Shown here piece by piece: positions 60,133 through 64,000 of a stretch of DNA of 64,000 bases. The DNA is from Virgibacillus proomii (lineage in GTDB: Bacteria > Bacillota > Bacilli > Bacillales > Amphibacillaceae). The notes beneath the pieces were generated by a model. The model worked only from the letters and a program-made list of their open reading frames with translations. It was not told the DNA's origin and searched no databases. The position numbers and the translations under genes are program-made. The stretch is from contig NZ_FUFN01000010.1 of assembly GCF_900162615.1 (NCBI RefSeq), forward strand, positions 936,149 through 1,000,148. The letters are read 5' to 3'. Position 1 is the first letter of the stretch. Each line of letters begins with the position of its first letter.

Positions 60133-61902
60133 GTGGAGAAAACAAATTATACTGTTGCTACATGGATGAATAAAAGCCCAATTACTATTCAACCATCAAT
60201 GCGGATAAAAGATGCTTTAACTATTCTCTGTCAGTATAAAAAGAATGAACTTCCCGTTGTAGAAGAAGGACGTGTACATGGAATTTTACGTATTTATGAT
60301 GTGATCGCCAGCCTTGATAAGACTTCCGGGGATAATTCCATTACCGCCATGATGAAAAGTGATTATACAACCGTTTTTGCTGATTATGTAATGGAGGATA
60401 TTACTCATCTCCCCGTGTATATTGTTGACAGGCAAAGTGGAAAAATGATAGGTGAACTTTCAGAAGTAGAAATGCTAACTTTTCAAAAGTGGATCATGCA
60501 AGAATTAAATGATAAAAGCGAGGCTAGTCAATGGTATGAGCTGACATTTGATACTGCATATGAGGGATTAACGGTAGTAAATGAAAAAGGTGTTATCCAA
60601 CTTTTTAATCAAGCGTATAGTCGCTATGTTGGTGTACCTAAAGAAGAGGCAGTTGGTCGATTAGCAGAAGAAGTAATTGAAAACACCAGATTACCAGTCG
60701 TGTTAAAGACAGGAGTTCCTGAACGTAGCCAAGCACATCGTCTTCAAGGTCAAAATTTGGTTGTCCATCGTATTCCTATTTGGAAGGATAATAAAGTAAT
60801 TGGTGCAGCAGGAATTCTTGTCTATGAAGGTACTTCAGAAATATACCAAGCAATGAAGCGAATGGAAAAATTAGATGGTAAACACATATTAGACAGCAAG
60901 GTTACTTTACCAGATATAGAAGAAAACCAAATCCATTTTGAGGATATTTTAGGGGAAAGTCCTACAATTTCTCAGGCCAAAAAGATTGCCCGAAAGGCAG
61001 CTGACTCTAATGCGACCGTCCTTATAACTGGAGAAAGTGGTGTAGGAAAGGAACAATTTGCAAAAGCAATTCATTATGGAGGAATGACAAAAGCAGGACC
61101 ATTTATCAGTGTAAATTGTGCAGCTATTCCAGATGGATTGATGGAATCTGAACTATTTGGATATACGAAAGGATCGTTTACAGGAGCTGATAAGGAGGGT
61201 AAGCCAGGGAAGTTTGAACTGGCACATAATGGAACTATTTTTCTAGATGAGATTGGTGATATGCCTTTAAATATGCAGGCAAAAATATTGCGGGTTTTAC
61301 AAGATAAGAAAATAGTAAGAATTGGTGGAAATAAGTCCATATCCGTTAATTTTCGACTGATCAGTGCGACGAATAAAGATTTAAAGCAGCTGGTACGTAA
61401 TGGAGATTTTCGGGAAGATCTATATTATCGGTTATACGTGATCCCTATTCATATCCCGCCACTTCGCGAGCGAAAGGAAGACCTACCTATTCTGATTGCT
61501 CATAAGCTCGAATCATTAGCTAAGATTTATGGAATGAAAGAGAAAACGATAGATCAAAAACTGTTAAAACTTATGAGAAATCATCATTGGTCGGGAAATA
61601 TTCGCGAACTTATGAACGTGTTGGAACGCTTGTTTGTTTTAACAGATAGTGATCATATCTCTCTGAGGGACTTGCCAGATTTGGTGCAAGTTTCGGCTTA
61701 TCAGGATACTGCGGATGTAAAACTAAATCATATAAAAAGAAAGAAGCAGCTGATGGATGAAGTCTCTAAGGAAGAAGAGGAAATTATTGAGCAAACGTTG
61801 AGACAGGTAAACGGAAATAAGTCACAAGCTGCTAGATTATTAGGTGTCTCTCGATCCACCCTTTACAATAAACTATCGCGGTATAAAAACAAAAAGGCTT
61901 AG
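60133..61902 (+). CDS. Sigma-54-dependent activator with CBS pair and PAS domain
   Basis: About 589 residues from GTG 60133 (GGAGGGG 8 bases upstream). Two CBS-like repeats (about 10-130), a PAS domain (about 135-245, TYEGLTVVNEKG-like), an AAA+ domain with Walker A GESGVGKEQ, GSFTGA loop (contacts sigma-54), Walker B IFLDEIGD and arginine RLRERKED-type region, and a C-terminal Fis helix-turn-helix (NKSQAARLLGVSRSTLYNKL). CBS domains bind adenine nucleotides and PAS binds small ligands, so it senses energy state or metabolite. The acyl-CoA dehydrogenase at 63178, behind a -24/-12 promoter, is the obvious target. Confidence 0.92.
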   Translation: MEKTNYTVATWMNKSPITIQPSMRIKDALTILCQYKKNELPVVEEGRVHGILRIYDVIASLDKTSGDNSITAMMKSDYTTVFADYVMEDITHLPVYIVDRQSGKMIGELSEVEMLTFQKWIMQELNDKSEASQWYELTFDTAYEGLTVVNEKGVIQLFNQAYSRYVGVPKEEAVGRLAEEVIENTRLPVVLKTGVPERSQAHRLQGQNLVVHRIPIWKDNKVIGAAGILVYEGTSEIYQAMKRMEKLDGKHILDSKVTLPDIEENQIHFEDILGESPTISQAKKIARKAADSNATVLITGESGVGKEQFAKAIHYGGMTKAGPFISVNCAAIPDGLMESELFGYTKGSFTGADKEGKPGKFELAHNGTIFLDEIGDMPLNMQAKILRVLQDKKIVRIGGNKSISVNFRLISATNKDLKQLVRNGDFREDLYYRLYVIPIHIPPLRERKEDLPILIAHKLESLAKIYGMKEKTIDQKLLKLMRNHHWSGNIRELMNVLERLFVLTDSDHISLRDLPDLVQVSAYQDTADVKLNHIKRKKQLMDEVSKEEEEIIEQTLRQVNGNKSQAARLLGVSRSTLYNKLSRYKNKKA

Positions 61903-62221
61903 AAGTTAAGCAAAAATATTTTAAATAGCCGGTGCATTAGAGGAAAGGGAAGATGCAAAATGAATACATCAATTAAAAAGCCGAATGTGAAACATGCAAT
62001 GCTATAGCTAAGATTTGTACTTTAGGCTGGAAACAAATAGTACAAGGAAAGTTGAATGAAGAGTATCAATATAAGAATATTGTCTATTGATATAATAAAG
62101 AATAGGTTTCTTCCGACATATAATTAGGAAAGTATTTCTATATAGTATTACATAATTCACAGGTTATCGGAGTCATTGGCGGTGGATTTACAGAAGATAA
62201 AAAAGCGTAAATATTCGTTCT
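61903..62221. other. Spacer with possible gene scraps
   Basis: No intact gene. Short frames such as VIGVIGGGFTEDKKA ending at about 62210 look like a coding remnant but cannot be assigned. AT-rich otherwise. Confidence 0.3.
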
Positions 62222-62225
62222 TTAT

Positions 62226-62378
62226 CCCGCATGTAAGGTACCGTAAGTTTCCCACTTCAAGATCTGAGTTCGTTCAAAGGGCTAAGTGGAAGAAAACGGC
62301 ACCTAAATGCCCGATTCGTTCAACTAACATTCAGTAGGAGATGGAAGAAAAATCCTACTGAATGAAGTTTCACTTTAT
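62226..62378 (+). repeat. R element, short form with a distinct terminal hairpin
   Basis: CCCGCATGTAAGGTACCGTAAG.., inner CCCACTTC..AAGTGG, CGGCACCTAAATGCCCGATT, then terminal hairpin CATTCAGTAGGA..TCCTACTGAATG and CACTTTAT. The terminal stem sequence is unlike CATTCCGTG copies but pairs fully. Confidence 0.87.
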
Positions 62379-62389
62379 GTAGATGAAAA

Positions 62390-62600
62390 ATGCCGATATA
62401 AAGGAATTGGAAGCAGACTGCTGTGGGCGCTTACTACATAGCAATCATCAGGCGGCGCAGATGAACAATGGGTTTCGTACAAGAGGGCAATCAGTGGGAA
62501 ATCCGTTCTTTAAAGCCAGAGGATTTAAGCATCGATTCAAGCAAACTAGGATAACCGACACAAATGAAAAACAGGTATATTTACATTATTGTCGGCAGAC
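62390..62600 (+). pseudogene. Scrap of a GNAT-type acetyltransferase
   Basis: RYKGIGSRLLWALT at about 62394-62436 has the acetyl-CoA pyrophosphate-loop pattern of GNAT enzymes. It continues in other frames with the RSLKPEDLSIDSS-like stretch before a stop. Multiple indels, no start; bordered by R. Low-confidence relic. Confidence 0.35.
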
Positions 62601-62691
62601 TTCATAATGCGTATCTAAACTTTATTCCTTTGTTTTTCTTCGCTAGAAATGCAAGTTGGTAAAAGGTTTTTCTTATATTCGATAGGGGATT

Positions 62692-62880
62692 TTGTTCCAC
62701 ATGTAACTAGCAGGAAGACTTCCTCCATGCTACGAGGTGAACCATAGGAAGGGTAAGTGGAAGATTCAACTGCAAGTCAAATGTCCGATTCTGTTCATTC
62801 TAACAAGTAGAGGGGATAAAAAGAATCATAAAGTGAATGTCAATCAGTGGATAATCGCGCCGTAATGAAAAGAACAGAAA
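62692..62880 (+). repeat. Divergent R element
   Basis: GTTCCACATGTAACTAGCAG.., CCATGCTACGAGGTGAACC, CAACTGCAAGTCAAATGTCC, GATTCTGTTCATTC. Closely resembles the divergent R at 32142-32335 (CATGCTACAAGGTGAAACC). It represents a second sequence subfamily of R. The rest of 62610-63130 is AT-rich with no gene. Confidence 0.6.
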
Positions 62881-63132
62881 ACTGATTAGTTAAGTCACTT
62901 GCTACTTTGTAAATTGTCAATCTTCAATTGGCTAATACTTGTTTAACTGTATGGACAATTAAACAAATTCTTTCTTGCGTTTAATAGATAGTAATTCCAA
63001 ATTTCAGGAGTGAAAAAACAGAAAGAGATGGATAAATTTCCTTTATCCATTTTCCTTGAGAATCAAAGGAGACCTCATGAATGAAGTGAACTAGCATGGT
63101 CTTTCACATCTATTTTGTGCAATATTAAATAG

Positions 63133-63150
63133 TTGGTATGATTTTTGCAA
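63133..63150 (+). promoter_or_regulatory. Sigma-54 (-24/-12) promoter
   Basis: TTGGTATGATTTTTGCAA has GG and GC separated by exactly ten bases, as required for sigma-54, with TTGCA at -12 fully consensus and TGGTAT versus TGGCAC at -24. It lies 28 bases before the dehydrogenase start and 1.2 kb after the sigma-54 activator gene. Confidence 0.75.
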
Positions 63151-63177
63151 TGTCATTTGTATTAAGGGGGGATAGAT

Positions 63178-64000
63178 ATGAAAAGGTTGGATAAGCGTAA
63201 TAAAAGCTTTATTTTTCCTAGTAAGCAACACTTATTACAAATGGATTATTCTAATGAATTTCGTGAGGAAGAACAGCTCATTGCAAAAACGATTGAAAAA
63301 TTTGTAGAAGAGCAAGTAAATCCCAACTTGGATAAGCTAGAAGCCTATGATTATGAAGTAGCGAAGGAATTATTCCGTTCCACTGGTGATCTTGGACTTT
63401 TAGGTGCTGATGTTCCGGAAGCTTATGGTGGGTTGGAAATGGGAAAACGAACTGCAGGACTTATTGCAGAAAAAATGGGGTACGGAAGTTCATTTAGTGT
63501 TTCTTTTAATATTCATACGGGAGTAGGGACATTACCTTTTGTTTATTTTGGAACAGAACAGCAAAAAAAGCGTTATCTACCGAAGTTGACTACTGGTGAA
63601 TGGGTAGGTGCCTATGCGCTAACGGAACCAAATGCAGGTTCTGATGCACTTCATGCAAAAACAACTGCCAAAAAAACAAATGGCAAATGGGTATTAAACG
63701 GTGAGAAACAATGGATAACAAATGCACATATCGCAAGTGTATATGTTGTTTTTGCTAATACAACAGAAGGGATAACTACTTTTATTGTAGAAAGGGATCA
63801 ACCTGGTGTTTCAATAGGACCAGAAGAAAAGAAACTAGGAATTAAAGGTTCGTCAACAGCAACGCTTATTTTAGAAGATGTTGAACTTACGGAGGAAGAC
63901 ATATTAGGGGAAATTGGGAAAGGTCATCGAATCGCACTAAATATACTTAATTTGGCACGTCTAAAGCTTGCTTTTGCTAATATCGGAACATCTAAGCAAT
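63178..64000 (+). CDS. Acyl-CoA dehydrogenase, N-terminal part (runs off the window)
   Basis: ATG 63178 behind AAGGGGGG; open to the window end (274 residues seen). An N-terminal extension of about 25 residues precedes the FREEEQLIAKTIEKFVEE helix. TEPNAGSDALHAKTT, NGEKQWITNAHIAS and LGIKGSSTATLILEDVEL are standard. The extension resembles large FadE-type enzymes with an added C-terminal domain, which cannot be checked here. The likely sigma-54 promoter makes it dependent on the CBS-PAS activator upstream. Third distinct acyl-CoA dehydrogenase in the window. Confidence 0.9.
   Translation, partial: MKRLDKRNKSFIFPSKQHLLQMDYSNEFREEEQLIAKTIEKFVEEQVNPNLDKLEAYDYEVAKELFRSTGDLGLLGADVPEAYGGLEMGKRTAGLIAEKMGYGSSFSVSFNIHTGVGTLPFVYFGTEQQKKRYLPKLTTGEWVGAYALTEPNAGSDALHAKTTAKKTNGKWVLNGEKQWITNAHIASVYVVFANTTEGITTFIVERDQPGVSIGPEEKKLGIKGSSTATLILEDVELTEEDILGEIGKGHRIALNILNLARLKLAFANIGTSKQ

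Noticed and set aside
62383..62607. 74-codon open frame as a real gene
   Set aside because: The GNAT-like motif is in a different frame, pointing to a broken relic rather than this frame being coding.

Overview
The window is AT-rich DNA from a low-GC Gram-positive bacterium. Strong Shine-Dalgarno sites (AGGAGG-like), TTG and GTG starts, a TPP riboswitch thiazole operon, a lysine riboswitch, HutP, GltC, a class D sortase and a YlmA-like ATPase all point to Bacillaceae. Gene content and the very AT-rich spacers suggest a Virgibacillus/Oceanobacillus-type organism, but that genus call is inference. No rRNA, tRNA, CRISPR array or intact transposon was seen.

Layout. 0-2.6 kb: a frameshifted acetamidase relic, repeats and a DinB-like protein. 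2.6-6.6 kb: TPP riboswitch and tenI-thiO(frameshifted)-thiS-thiG-thiF. 7.2-10.9 kb: a YlmA-like ABC ATPase and, convergent, feoA plus an FeoB encoded as two overlapping genes. 11-12.2 kb: relics of a PTS-domain regulator and of psiE. 12.2-15.5 kb: two tiny membrane or secreted proteins and a two-component system whose sensor has a Met/His cluster outside the membrane. 16.3-18.8 kb: DUF4064 protein, sortase D, an aminotransferase. 19.1-28.6 kb: a TetR-led fatty-acid catabolic cluster (dehydrogenases, thiolase, CoA-transferase, two acyl-CoA ligases). 29.3-33.6 kb: an acetamidase with a zinc-knuckle insertion, then a convergent M20 hydrolase-DUF3100 operon. 34-36.8 kb: butanediol dehydrogenase and lysine-riboswitch dapA. 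37.1-42.6 kb: an orphan AraC-type response regulator divergent from a YjiH transporter-CoA-transferase-acyl-CoA dehydrogenase operon. 43.5-50.2 kb: histidine utilization genes in the unusual order hutU-hutG-hutI-hutP-hutH. 50.9-57.8 kb: nitronate monooxygenase, acyl-CoA ligase, divergent gltC/gdhA, M20 amidohydrolase. 58.4-64 kb: tyrosine phosphatase, a CBS-PAS sigma-54 activator and, behind a good sigma-54 promoter, the start of another acyl-CoA dehydrogenase.

How the genes fit together: much of the window is catabolic. Fatty acids, a carboxylate, histidine, amides and acylated amino acids are converted to acyl-CoA, glutamate and ammonia, with gdhA and amidohydrolases at the nitrogen end. 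Biosynthetic genes (thi, dapA) are under metabolite-sensing RNA leaders.

The most distinctive feature is not a gene. The spacers are filled with a family of non-coding, structured repeats. I call the main unit R (about 146-177 bp, bounded by TTTAT, three successive hairpins whose arms change in a compensatory way between copies). R occurs singly, in tandem arrays of 2-4, and nested at one fixed position inside a second element E (about 90 bp, ending in a terminator-like hairpin) that also exists without R. A third element S precedes R at two or three sites. Nearly all R copies point the same way whatever the gene strand, and R ends supply the stop codon of two genes. This nested repeat system is the best candidate for something undescribed here. 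Several genes carry single-base indels, so either gene decay or residual sequencing error should be kept in mind.
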